64,000 bases of DNA. Source: Xiheibacterium sp038325765 (GTDB lineage: Bacteria; Myxococcota_A; Polyangia; Nannocystales; Nannocystaceae). Both the position numbers and the translations under genes were made by a program. Every line of letters starts with the position of its first letter. Positions within the stretch are counted from its first letter, which is position 1. Shown piece after piece: positions 8,872 through 17,065 of the stretch. The DNA lies in assembly GCA_038325765.1 (NCBI GenBank), contig JBBQJI010000035.1, positions 16,545 to 80,544 of the forward strand. Direction: 5' to 3'. The notes under the pieces are model-generated. The model was given only the letters and a program-made list of their open reading frames with translations, was not told where the DNA came from and did no database searches.

Positions 8872-10818
8872 TCAGTCGCGCGGCGTGCCGATGCGGCGGG
8901 CGAGCGCGAACGCCAGCGCGCCGTTGGCCAAGAGCCACGCCCGGTCGATCCACTCGCCGCCAGGCAGGCCCGACAGCAGGGTCGGCAGGGCGACGGCGCC
9001 GTGCACCAGCAGCGCGGCGGTGCCGAGCGAGAGCCCGACCAGAAGCGGTCGCATGCCCCGGACGCGCAGCAGCAGCAGCGCGGCCACCAGCGGCATCGCA
9101 GCCGAGAACACCAGCGGCGAGCCGAAGCCGGCCGCGGTGCCCAACCAGGTCGCGCCAGCCCCGGCGAGACCGTACGCGAGCGGCGTGGTGCCCAGCGCAC
9201 CCGAGGCCCACGCGGCAGCGGCGGTCATGCCCGCCAGCCCGAGCCAGCGCGAGCGGCCCGACAACGCGCCGAGCCCCAGGCCGCCAAGACCGAGCAGCAG
9301 CAGCAGACCGGCGAGTCCGGCGCGCTCCGGCGCGTAGCCGGCGTCGGCGACGTTCACCGCCGCCTTGGCGTCGATGATGCCCGCGCCGAACTTCTCGTCC
9401 CACTTCACGTCGCGCGGATGCACGGCAGTCTCCTTAAGCACGCGCTCGACCTCGGCGGGGTTGGTCACGCCCGAGGCGACGATCAGCGCGGCGACGCCGG
9501 CGGCGTGCGGCGACGCCATCGAGGTGCCCTGGAACCACAGGTAGTCGTTCTCGAGCGGCTGACCGATGCGGATGGTGTTCTGCAGGACGCCGTCGGGCGC
9601 ACCGTCGCCGTTGCGATCGGCCCGGGTGTCGCCGCCCGGCGCGGCGACGTCGATGTCCGCGCCCCAGTTGCTGTAGAAGGTGAGATCGCGGGCGTAGTCG
9701 GTGGCCGACACCGCGACTGCGAACTTGTTGGCGGCCGGGTAGCCGACGCGGCTGCGGTGCTCGTTGCCGGCGGCGCACACCGTGGTCACGCCCTTGGCGT
9801 GGGCGTACTCGATCGCCTTGGCTAGCACGCGCGACGGCAGCGGACCGCCGAGGCTCATGTTGATGACGTGCGCGCCGTGATCCGCGGCGTAGCGGATCGC
9901 GTTCGCGATGCCCGGCACCGAGCCGCGGCCGTCCTTCGACAGCACCTTGAGCGGCATGATGGTCGCCTCGTGGGCGATGCCGGTGACGCCGATGCCGTTG
10001 TTGGTGGTCTGCGCGATGGTGCCGGCGACGTGACTGCCGTGGGCGTGATCGTCGAGCCCCTCGGGTAGGCCGGCGATGAAGCTCTCGCCGTCGGCGAACT
10101 TGGTGCCCGCCATGTCGGGCAGCATCTTCACGCCGGCTGCGTCCTTCCACGCCACGCCGGTGTCGATCACCGCGACGACGACGCCTGCACCGCGGTTGTC
10201 CGTCCACGCCTCGGGGGCGCGGATCTGCTCCATGTGCCACTGCAGCTCGAACATTGGATCGTCGACCGGCATGCGGCCGGGCTTGTCGATCTCGGCGCCG
10301 TCGTCGGGCAGCGGCGCGTCTGCGGCCATCGCGTTGGCCGGCAGCGCGTAGATGACCTCGGGCTCGACGCCCTCGACCAGCGGGTCGTCGAGCAGGCGCG
10401 CGAGTTCGGCGTCGCCCAAGTCGGTGCCACGGATGCGGAACAGGTGCTCGCCCTCGCTGTAGAAGCCGGCCGGCTCGACGTCGATGCCGGGCAACGCATC
10501 GAGTGTGTGGACGTAGGCGGCGAGTTCGGACTCCGAGCCACCCTCGCCATCATCGGGCTCCACGAGATCGAGCAGCAGGTTGCCGGTGGTCCATGGCGAG
10601 CTCGACTCGGCCGCGAGCGTGCGCGTCGCCTCGGCGACGAGCTCGGGCGTGATCGCTTCGGCGTCGATGCCGTCGTCGCTGGTGGCGACGCCGTGATCGA
10701 GGGCGATGGCGGAGGCGAGGGCCACGAGGCCGAGGGCAGCGGCACCACGGATGCGGCGGGTCGCGCTGCCCGGGGGGTTGGTGCGCACACGAGACGGAGA
10801 GCTGGAAGCGTTCGTCAT
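8872..10818 (-). CDS. S8 subtilisin-like serine protease with C-terminal membrane segments
   Basis: 648 residues, with AGGGTG before the ATG. After a twin-Arg-like, hydrophobic N-terminus (about 20-40) comes a pro-region, then the peptidase domain from about 190 to 490. The catalytic Asp219 is in AVIDTGV, His260 in HAHGSHVAG, Asn352 in AAGNEH, and Ser433 in GTSMASPHAAG; all are intact. Instead of a MYXO-CTERM, the C-terminus has about five hydrophobic segments from residue 500 on, rich in Leu, Gly and Ala, so the protease is probably anchored in the membrane with its domain outside. A TAGTAT hexamer on the minus strand (10873-10878) may be the -10. Substrate unknown. Confidence 0.9.
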   Translation of the reverse strand: MTNASSSPSRVRTNPPGSATRRIRGAAALGLVALASAIALDHGVATSDDGIDAEAITPELVAEATRTLAAESSSPWTTGNLLLDLVEPDDGEGGSESELAAYVHTLDALPGIDVEPAGFYSEGEHLFRIRGTDLGDAELARLLDDPLVEGVEPEVIYALPANAMAADAPLPDDGAEIDKPGRMPVDDPMFELQWHMEQIRAPEAWTDNRGAGVVVAVIDTGVAWKDAAGVKMLPDMAGTKFADGESFIAGLPEGLDDHAHGSHVAGTIAQTTNNGIGVTGIAHEATIMPLKVLSKDGRGSVPGIANAIRYAADHGAHVINMSLGGPLPSRVLAKAIEYAHAKGVTTVCAAGNEHRSRVGYPAANKFAVAVSATDYARDLTFYSNWGADIDVAAPGGDTRADRNGDGAPDGVLQNTIRIGQPLENDYLWFQGTSMASPHAAGVAALIVASGVTNPAEVERVLKETAVHPRDVKWDEKFGAGIIDAKAAVNVADAGYAPERAGLAGLLLLLGLGGLGLGALSGRSRWLGLAGMTAAAAWASGALGTTPLAYGLAGAGATWLGTAAGFGSPLVFSAAMPLVAALLLLRVRGMRPLLVGLSLGTAALLVHGAVALPTLLSGLPGGEWIDRAWLLANGALAFALARRIGTPRD

Positions 10819-11068
10819 GGATCACCCTTCGATGCGGATCGGCTTCGGCGCGAATCGGCGCTGATTGCACCGATACTAGCAGCCCGCGGCGAAAGTCCCA
10901 CCGCCATCCCTTCCTTCTTGTCTGGCTGCTCTGGCGTTCGGAAGGGGGCGTCGGCGCCGCGTGCCGGTGTGGGCCGCACCGGTGCATGCGTGCAGGATCG
11001 GACGCGATGCGGCAGACCTCACCAGATGCGCCGTGGCCGTCACTCGAAGGTGTCCTGCGGTCGATACC

Positions 11069-11824
11069 ATGCACGCACGAGTCATGCGTGCACGAGTGAA
11101 CGACCGGGGAGTAACGGGCGCGCGGCGCCGATCGCAGACGCGGCGACACGATGACATCGCGTGGGTGGTGCTGCTCGCGTGGGGCGCCGGTTGCGAGGTC
11201 ATGGGTGAGATTGGCGCCGCTGCAGGCGAAGCCAGCACCGGTCACGGCACAGTGCACGCGGCCGAGCCGTTCGACAACTCGGGCGCGACGACCTCGTCGA
11301 CCCGCGACGCGACGTCGAGCGACGACGGCACCACCTCGAGTTCGGGGGGTGCCGGGTCCTATTCGAGTGGGACCGCGTCGAGTTCGGGTGACACCGGCAC
11401 GAGCATCGGCGAGACGACGGTGCTCATCGACGACCTGGGCTCGGGCCGCGAGACCGACGACGATCCCAGCGGCAGCGAGACCTTCGTCGATCTGGCCGCC
11501 GGCTGCTGCGAGCCCGTCGACGAACCCGGCTGCAGCGACCCCGCGATCGAGCCGTGTGTGTGCGGCATCGACGACTACTGCTGCACCACCGCGTGGGATG
11601 CGAGTTGCGTCGCCATCGCGAGTTACGGCGACTGCGCGGGCGGCTGCATCGTCGACGAACCGCCGCCCCCGGGAGATTGCTGTGCCGTCGAGGGCGGCGG
11701 CGGCTGCGTAGAGCCCGATGTGCAGGACTGCGTCTGCGCCCACGATCCCTACTGCTGCCTCTACATCTGGGACGACATCTGCGTGGAGTACGTCGACCAG
11801 TACGAGTGCGGCACCTGCGGATGA
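11069..11824 (+). CDS. Lipoprotein with two tandem Cys-rich repeats
   Basis: 251 residues from the ATG at 11069; ATG 11084 and GTG 11096 are alternatives. A hydrophobic VVLLAWGAGC gives a lipobox. A Ser/Thr/Gly/Asp linker follows. The C-terminal half has two copies of a roughly 45-residue module with the pattern CC, about 6 residues, GC, a run ending in CVC, D-x-YCC, W-D-x-x-C, then a final C-x2-3-C. This repeated module is seen in exported proteins of myxobacteria and planctomycetes; its role is not known to me. The protein is probably surface-attached and held by disulfides. The gene is alone, 86 bases before the tRNA gene. Confidence 0.65.
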   Translation: MHARVMRARVNDRGVTGARRRSQTRRHDDIAWVVLLAWGAGCEVMGEIGAAAGEASTGHGTVHAAEPFDNSGATTSSTRDATSSDDGTTSSSGGAGSYSSGTASSSGDTGTSIGETTVLIDDLGSGRETDDDPSGSETFVDLAAGCCEPVDEPGCSDPAIEPCVCGIDDYCCTTAWDASCVAIASYGDCAGGCIVDEPPPPGDCCAVEGGGGCVEPDVQDCVCAHDPYCCLYIWDDICVEYVDQYECGTCG

Positions 11825-11909
11825 GCGCGCCCGGCCTGCGCCGGTAGGCCAGACCAGGTGCGGGGCGGAGACTTCCGCGGCGCCGGGAGTCCTGGTACGG
11901 TCGGCGCGC

Positions 11910-11983
11910 GCGCTCGTAGCTCAGCTGGATAGAGCATCAGGCTTCGAACCTGAGGGCCGGGAGTTCGAATCTCTCCGGGCGCA
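11910..11983 (+). tRNA. tRNA-Arg, anticodon UCG
   Basis: 74 bases. The acceptor stem GCGCTCG pairs with CGGGCGC (one G-U), the discriminator is A, and no CCA is encoded. The D arm has TAGCTCAGCTGGATAGAGC. The anticodon stem TCAGG/CCTGA encloses loop CTTCGAA, with anticodon TCG at loop positions 34-36, reading CGA for Arg. The T arm is GGGAG, TTCGAAT, CTCTC. A TACGGT hexamer (11896-11901) lies just upstream and may be a -10. Confidence 0.96.
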
Positions 11984-12001
11984 CGAGATCCCGGGGCCCG
12001 A

Positions 12002-13069
12002 CTACCCGCGGGGCAGATCCAGCGTGAACACGCAGCCCTTGCCCGGCAGGTCGCGCGCGCGCAGCTCACCGCCGCTCGACTTCGCCGCCTTGCGGCAGAT
12101 CGACAGCCCCAGGCCGACGCCGCTGCGATCGGCGCCGCGCTGCTCGAAGGGCCGGAACAGATCCTCGATCGCGCCAGGCGGCAGGCCGCCGCACTCGTCC
12201 TCGACCTCGAACATGACGCGCTCGTCGGTGACCTGGGTCCGCAACGTGACGCTGCCGCGCCGATGGGTGAACTTGAAGGCGTTCTGCAGCAGGTTCGCCA
12301 GGGCGGCGGCGATCACCGGCCGATCGCCCCGGATGATGACGTCGCGCTCGACCGAGCAGACCGAGAGCGCGATTTCCCGGCCCTGGGCCTGGATCGCGCC
12401 GCCGATCTCGACCTCCTCGAGTAGCGCCGCGACCACGATCTCGTCGCGATGGCCGACGCCGGCGTCGAGGCGAACGTCGGCGAGCGAGCGATCGATCAGA
12501 TCACGCAACCCGAGCAAGCTGCGACCGTGCAGCTGACCGGTGCTGCCGCTGACCGCCACGAGCCCGCTCTTGATGTGCTCGAACGACAACGTGGCGACGT
12601 TGAGCAGATTGCGCAGCTCGTGAGCGAGCACCCCGAGCCGCTCGTTGCCCTCCGCGGCGATCGCCAGTCCGGTGACCTGCGAGTACGCGGAGACCGCCTC
12701 GGCGACGGCATCGTCGAGGCACAGGCTCATCGCGCGGAAGTCGGCCGAGGGAATGCGCGCGCCAGCGGCGACCGCGAGCTCGGTGACGACCTGACAGACG
12801 TCGCCGTAGTCATGGACCACCTGGGCAATCGTCAGGCCGGCGTCGAGGAGGTCGCGACCGTTGATGCCCGCGGTCGCCTTGATCGCGTCATGGTCGACGG
12901 GATCCGACGACCGCGCCCTCGTCAGCGCCTCGACGAGTTGTTCGAGGAACACCGGAATTCCGTGTCCAAGCTCGACCACGGACGGCGGTCGAGAGTCGCG
13001 CGCGGCCACCCGCGCACGTACGCGCACGGCAATGTCCTCGCGATTCGCCTGGATGAACTCTGCGAGCAA
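12002..13069 (-). CDS. Soluble sensor histidine kinase with RsbRD-like N-terminus
   Basis: 355 residues with no membrane segment. Residues 1-130 resemble the RsbRD N-terminal (non-heme globin-like) region used in stress and signalling kinases. The HisKA box has the phospho-acceptor His150 in LAHELRNLLN. The ATPase domain carries the N box (ANLLQNAFKF), G1 (DECGGLPPG) and G2 (SGVGLGLSI). It should autophosphorylate in the cytoplasm and pass phosphate to a response regulator. The nearest is the single-domain regulator at 15367-15816, but pairing is not shown. The gene lies head to tail with nothing; the tRNA is 18 bases from its stop on the other strand. Confidence 0.88.
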   Translation of the reverse strand: MLAEFIQANREDIAVRVRARVAARDSRPPSVVELGHGIPVFLEQLVEALTRARSSDPVDHDAIKATAGINGRDLLDAGLTIAQVVHDYGDVCQVVTELAVAAGARIPSADFRAMSLCLDDAVAEAVSAYSQVTGLAIAAEGNERLGVLAHELRNLLNVATLSFEHIKSGLVAVSGSTGQLHGRSLLGLRDLIDRSLADVRLDAGVGHRDEIVVAALLEEVEIGGAIQAQGREIALSVCSVERDVIIRGDRPVIAAALANLLQNAFKFTHRRGSVTLRTQVTDERVMFEVEDECGGLPPGAIEDLFRPFEQRGADRSGVGLGLSICRKAAKSSGGELRARDLPGKGCVFTLDLPRG

Positions 13070-13241
13070 CGCCCGAGTATGGGGCTGCGCGAGCGCCCAT
13101 GCAACGCGAGCGACGGTGGGCTCATACGCGAGCTGCGTCGAGCGAGCCCGAGGACGGCGTGCACGCCCTCGTGCACGCCGTTCCGAGCGTCACCGCGCAC
13201 ATGACCCCGTTGAGCGAAGGCATGTGACGGTCCTGCACCGG

Positions 13242-14126
13242 TCAGCCGCCGGGCTTGCGATCGACGATGATCTCGACGCGACGATTGTTCGCGCGACCCT
13301 CGGCGGTCGTGTTCGGGGCCAACGGCTGGGCCTCGCCTTGTCCCATCGCGGTGATGCTGCCCTGGGCGACACCCTTCGACACCAGGTACGCGCGCACGGA
13401 ATCGGCGCGCCCCTGCGAGAGCTGCTGGTTGTGGGTGTCGCTGCCGCGAGAGTCGGTGTGACCGTTCACGGTGATCGAGAATTCCTCTCCGTACTGCTTG
13501 AGCACCCCGGCGACCTCACCGAGCTTCTCCTGAGCGATCGGGAGCAGCTGGGTCTCGTCGGTGCGGAAGAGCACCGCGCCACTGAGCGTGATGACCGTGC
13601 GCTCGCCTTCTTGGGAGATCTTGGCCATGTCGGAGAGGCTCGCCATCGCCGCGCTGAGCTGGCGTTCGAGCGCCGCGCGTGCCGCCTCGGCCGTCGCGAG
13701 ATCCTTGCTCTTCGACGCGAGCGCGTCCTCAGAGGTCGCGAGCCGACTCTCGGCGCTCTCCTTCTGCCCCTCCAGCGTGCTGACATAGTCGGCGTTGGCG
13801 CTCTGCGTCTTCGCCTGGAACTGCAGGTACGTGGCGTAGGCCATCGCGTTGGTCGACTTGCGCAGCGCGACATAGGCGAGATCGACCTCCTCGGCTGACC
13901 CACTGCGCTTGTCATGGGCCTGCTCGGCCCGCGCGAGGGCCTTCTCGGCCTCGTAGACCTCCGCCTTGGCCTCGGTGCCAGCGGGGCCGTCGGCGGCCTC
14001 CTGGTAGCTCACGCGGGCGGCGACGAGTTCTTTGGAGGGATCGTGCGCGCAGCCGAAGCCGAGCAGCATCGAGGCGGCGCCGAGCATCGAGGCGCCAATG
14101 AAGGAGATCGGGGAATTGCGGGTCAT
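13242..14126 (-). CDS. OmpA-family peptidoglycan-binding lipoprotein
   Basis: 294 residues, ATG at 14126 with GAGGA 7 bases upstream. The signal ends in LLGFGC, a lipobox. A long Ala/Glu/Lys/Gln-rich region (about 35-170) is predicted to be coiled coil. The C-terminal OmpA domain has the typical NGHTDSRGSDTHNQQLS and RADSVRAYL segments with the Asp and Arg that bind diaminopimelate, and ends in NNRRVEIIV. It likely tethers the outer membrane to the cell wall. It follows the DUF4398-like lipoprotein gene by 41 bases, and this two-gene arrangement (DUF4398 plus OmpA) is common, so they probably form an operon. Confidence 0.88.
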   Translation of the reverse strand: MTRNSPISFIGASMLGAASMLLGFGCAHDPSKELVAARVSYQEAADGPAGTEAKAEVYEAEKALARAEQAHDKRSGSAEEVDLAYVALRKSTNAMAYATYLQFQAKTQSANADYVSTLEGQKESAESRLATSEDALASKSKDLATAEAARAALERQLSAAMASLSDMAKISQEGERTVITLSGAVLFRTDETQLLPIAQEKLGEVAGVLKQYGEEFSITVNGHTDSRGSDTHNQQLSQGRADSVRAYLVSKGVAQGSITAMGQGEAQPLAPNTTAEGRANNRRVEIIVDRKPGG

Positions 14127-14167
14127 GGTGAAGTCCTCGTCGGGGGCGGTTGGGGGGTGGCGCAGCG

Positions 14168-14551
14168 TCATTCCGCGATCCTCGGTCCCGCGCTCGGCAT
14201 CTCGTCGTTGCGCAGGGCGTCGACCTCGGCGATCGCCCGGCCGCTCTGGGACTTGACCTGCTCGGTGCGCGCGAGCGTGAGTGCGAGCTCGGCGTCGGCG
14301 CTCGAGCGATCGAGCATGCGGAGCGCCTCGTCGTCCTCGCCGTCGGCCATCAGGCGCTTGGCAGTCTCGAGCTGCTCGCGTGCGTACTGCAGGTGCAGCT
14401 TGGCGTCGGCGTTCTCGGAGGCGTCGATCTCCTCGGCCGACGCGATCGTGCTCTGCGTGTCGAGCATCTGCTGCTGCGGCAGCACCTTGGTCGCGCAGGC
14501 GGGCACAGCGACGAGGGCGATCAGGATGGTGGAAAGACGGGGGTATGACAT
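14168..14551 (-). CDS. DUF4398-like lipoprotein
   Basis: 127 residues from the ATG at 14551, which has GAGG about 10 bases upstream; a GTG at 14575 would only add eight residues. The signal peptide ends VAVPAC. The mature part is a helical, acidic, Ala-rich domain (STIASAEEIDASENADAKL, YAREQLETAKRL) like DUF4398 proteins, which in several bacteria sit beside OmpA-type partners. It is the first gene of the pair with 13242-14126. Function unknown; probably a periplasmic helical hairpin that works with the OmpA protein. Confidence 0.7.
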   Translation of the reverse strand: MSYPRLSTILIALVAVPACATKVLPQQQMLDTQSTIASAEEIDASENADAKLHLQYAREQLETAKRLMADGEDDEALRMLDRSSADAELALTLARTEQVKSQSGRAIAEVDALRNDEMPSAGPRIAE

Positions 14552-14852
14552 CTCGGAGGTTCCTCTGCGGTTCACGGTGAGGCACGCGGCACCAGCCGGA
14601 CAAAGCGTCAGGCTCGGCCACGCGCCGGCATGTCGAGGGTGCTCGGCGCGTCCGATGTCACCCGTCGACTCCGCCGACGACGGTTTCGAAGTCGGCCGCG
14701 GCCCTCAGAACGAGGCCGGCGTCAGCCTGTCCGCGGTTGTGCACGGGACGTGCCGCCCGATTAACCCAGCAAGTGGAATCGCTCGAAGCCGACCTCGGGC
14801 GAGGCGTGCACGCCATCGCGCCTCAGTGTGGCGCGCACGCGTGACCCGGATG

Positions 14853-14892
14853 CCGGCGCGACCCCGGCGCAACCCCGGCGCAACCCCGGCGC
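14853..14892. repeat. Tandem 11-bp repeat CCCCGGCGCAA
   Basis: Two exact copies (14862-14872, 14873-14883) flanked by partial copies on both sides. Non-coding. It looks like a simple slippage repeat. Confidence 0.75.
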
Positions 14893-15114
14893 TTGGAGAC
14901 CTCCGGAGGGATCGCCATGGCCAGCATGGCTGAAGTCTGTCGTCCACCCCGGTTTTGCCGGCCGCGCATCGCTTGTGCACGAACGGGCACAAGCCAGCGT
15001 GGGGCAGGTGTCGCATCGCGCAGACGTGGGTGCCGGTCGCTGGCCGGCGGCACGCGGCACGGAGCTTCGCCGCGGCTCGACCACGCGCACACGACACCCG
15101 AGTTGGCCGAGCGT

Positions 15115-15160
15115 ACATCGCGGCGCATCGCGGCGCATCGCGGCGCATCGCGGCGTATCG
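15115..15160. repeat. Tandem 10-bp repeat CGGCGCATCG
   Basis: Three exact units (15121-15150), a fourth with one change (CGGCGTATCG), and a partial unit before them. The 10-base period, close to one helical turn, lies in the long gene-free stretch. Confidence 0.8.
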
Positions 15161-15329
15161 ATGCCGGCGTGCCGAGGCGAGTCGCGGCGCCGTGTTCGAG
15201 CATGCCTGCGCCCACATGCTGCGACCCGTGACACGCATGCCCCCGCCTCGGTTCGCGAAGCACTGGCAGCCGCCGCCCGCGACCGTCGGCGCGACCGACC
15301 GCGCTCGCGGCCTGCGCGCGCACGGCCGC

Positions 15330-15358
15330 TTTCGCGATCGGTCGCGGCCGTCTAAGAT
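15330..15358 (+). promoter_or_regulatory. Promoter of the response regulator gene
   Basis: TAAGAT (15353-15358) is a good -10, with TTTCGC (15330-15335) 17 bases upstream as a weak -35. Transcription would start about at 15365, right at the first ATG. Confidence 0.5.
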
Positions 15359-15366
15359 GTCCGGAG

Positions 15367-15816
15367 ATGGTGGGGTCCATGACCGGTCCGATTTTGCTCG
15401 TCGAAGACGACGCCGACGACGAACGACTGACGCTTCGAGCGCTGTCGAGCTGTGGCCTCAACCACGAGGTGATGGTCGTTCGTGACGGTGGTGAGGCGCT
15501 CGACTATCTCTTCGGCCTCGGGCGCTGGAAGGGCCGCGACGTCCGGCGCCAGCCCGTGCTCGTGCTGCTCGACCTCGCGCTGCCCACGGTGGATGGGTTC
15601 GAGGTCATGCGGCAGATCCGGGCCGAGCCCGTGACCCGCACGGTGCCAGTGGTGATGCTCACGGTGAATGCCGAGCAGAGCGCGCTGCTGCAGAGCTACG
15701 GCGCAGGCGCCAACGGCTACGTGGTCAAGCCGGTCGACCTGCTCACCTATGCGCAGACCGTGCGCGAGGTCGGCAGCTACTGGCTCAAGGTCAACGAGAC
15801 CGCCCGCGCCGGCTGA
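15367..15816 (+). CDS. Single-domain response regulator (Rcp1-like)
   Basis: 149 residues, a lone receiver domain. The acidic pair is in LVEDDADDERL, the phospho-acceptor Asp in VLLDLALPTVDG, the switch Thr in MLTVNAEQ, and the Lys in VVKPVDLLTY. The extra loop after the second helix (DYLFGLGRWKGRD) is typical of Rcp1-like regulators that pair with phytochrome or hybrid kinases. There is no output domain, so it acts by protein contact or in a phosphorelay. Two starts are possible: ATG 15367, which fits a leaderless transcript, and ATG 15379, which has GGAG 12 bases upstream and gives the more usual N-terminus. Confidence 0.88.
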   Translation: MVGSMTGPILLVEDDADDERLTLRALSSCGLNHEVMVVRDGGEALDYLFGLGRWKGRDVRRQPVLVLLDLALPTVDGFEVMRQIRAEPVTRTVPVVMLTVNAEQSALLQSYGAGANGYVVKPVDLLTYAQTVREVGSYWLKVNETARAG

Positions 15817-15832
15817 CGCCTCCCCTTGCAGC

Positions 15833-17065
15833 TCAGACCCGCCGCCCGCGCACATAGGTCGCCGCGACCGGCGGCGCATCGTGGCGAAAGAGCAGTGCGT
15901 CGAGCATGCCCGCGTCGGAGCCGAGCGGCAGCGGCAGCGCCACGACATCCGCATCGAACCCAGGCGCGAGCCGACCGATCACATCGCCCAACCCGAGCGC
16001 CCGGGCGCCGCCGGCGGTCGCCAACCACAGCAACTCCTCGGCGTCCACGGGCGCGCCGACGAGCAGCGCGTTGTCGTAGGCGCTGGCGGCGATGCGACGC
16101 AGCGAGAAGCTGCGGCCCGCACCGATGTCGGTGCCGAGACCGACCGCGACGTCGCGCGTGGTCGCCTCGCGCAGCGCCATACCTCCGCTGCCCAGGAAGA
16201 AGTTGCTGTCGGGGCAGTGCGCGACGCTGCAGCCGGCGTGCGCGAGCCGATCCCACTCGGAGCTCGACAACCAGATGCAGTGGGCGAGGATCGTGCGCGC
16301 GCCGACGAGGCCGTGGGCCTCGTAGACCGCGAGGTAGTCGGCGGCCTCGGGGAACGCCGCGGCCGTCGCCGCCAGCTCGCCGCCGTTCTCGGCGATGTGG
16401 GTCTGGATCCACAGACCATGGCGAGTCGCCAGCTCGGCGGCGCCACGCATCAGCGCACCGCTGCAGCTCAGGGCGAAGCGGGGCACGATCGACATGCGCA
16501 GGCGGCCGCGGTCGTGATCGTGCCACCGCTCGACCAGCTCGGCGCACGCCTTCAGCGCCGCGCCGGCCTCCAGCAAGACCTGGGTGGGCGCGCCCCGATC
16601 CATCAGCGCCGGGCCCAACGTGCCGCGGAGTCCACGGCGATCGAGCTCGGCGAACAGCGTGTCGCTCGCGGCGGGGTGACTCGAGCCGTAGATCGCGGCG
16701 CACGTCGTGCCCTGGGCGATCATCGCGTCGCAGAACTCGACCGCAACCTCGCGCGCGTAGGCGGGCGCGGCAAAGCGCGCCTCCTCGGGGAACACCGAGC
16801 GCTCGAGCCACTGCAGCAACGGACCCGACGCGCTGCCGATCACGCGGGTCTGCGGAAAGTGGACGTGGGTGTCGACGAAGCCGGGCAGCAGCACGCACCC
16901 GGGATGGGTGGGTGGAATCGGGCAGTCGGCCGGCGCAGGCGCGATCGAAACTATCCGACCGGCCGCGTCGATCTCGACGAGCGCATCGTCCCATCGCTCG
17001 AGCTGGCGGATCTCGGCCCGGGGCGAGAGCGCGGGGCCACGCAGCGTGCGGATGGGGGCGGACAC
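15833..17065 (-). CDS. guaD: Guanine deaminase
   Basis: About 410 residues from a GTG at 17065. Metal-binding and active-site stretches follow the guanine deaminase branch of the amidohydrolases: PGFVDTHVHFPQ (61-72), the His of THIAEN, the late CPDSNFFLGSG, and GLGTDIGAGRSFSL with the metal Asp. It would convert guanine to xanthine and ammonia in purine breakdown. The start is less certain than the identity: the frame is open 35 codons further up, and the first 115 bases overlap the out-of-frame end of the beta-helix gene. No xanthine dehydrogenase genes are adjacent. Confidence 0.85.
   Translation of the reverse strand: MSAPIRTLRGPALSPRAEIRQLERWDDALVEIDAAGRIVSIAPAPADCPIPPTHPGCVLLPGFVDTHVHFPQTRVIGSASGPLLQWLERSVFPEEARFAAPAYAREVAVEFCDAMIAQGTTCAAIYGSSHPAASDTLFAELDRRGLRGTLGPALMDRGAPTQVLLEAGAALKACAELVERWHDHDRGRLRMSIVPRFALSCSGALMRGAAELATRHGLWIQTHIAENGGELAATAAAFPEAADYLAVYEAHGLVGARTILAHCIWLSSSEWDRLAHAGCSVAHCPDSNFFLGSGGMALREATTRDVAVGLGTDIGAGRSFSLRRIAASAYDNALLVGAPVDAEELLWLATAGGARALGLGDVIGRLAPGFDADVVALPLPLGSDAGMLDALLFRHDAPPVAATYVRGRRV

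Larger units (their letters stand above)
14552..15366. other. 815-base stretch without a supported gene
   Basis: Frames are open on both strands, but they show no family motif, no signal peptide and no third-position bias, so no gene is called. The stretch holds two short tandem repeats (14853-14892 and 15115-15160) and, at its right end, a promoter for the response regulator. It could carry an untranslated RNA, but no convincing structure was found. Confidence 0.6.

Noticed and set aside
15115..15160. CRISPR-like array
   Set aside because: Units are only 10 bases with no spacers; a simple tandem repeat, and no cas genes are present.
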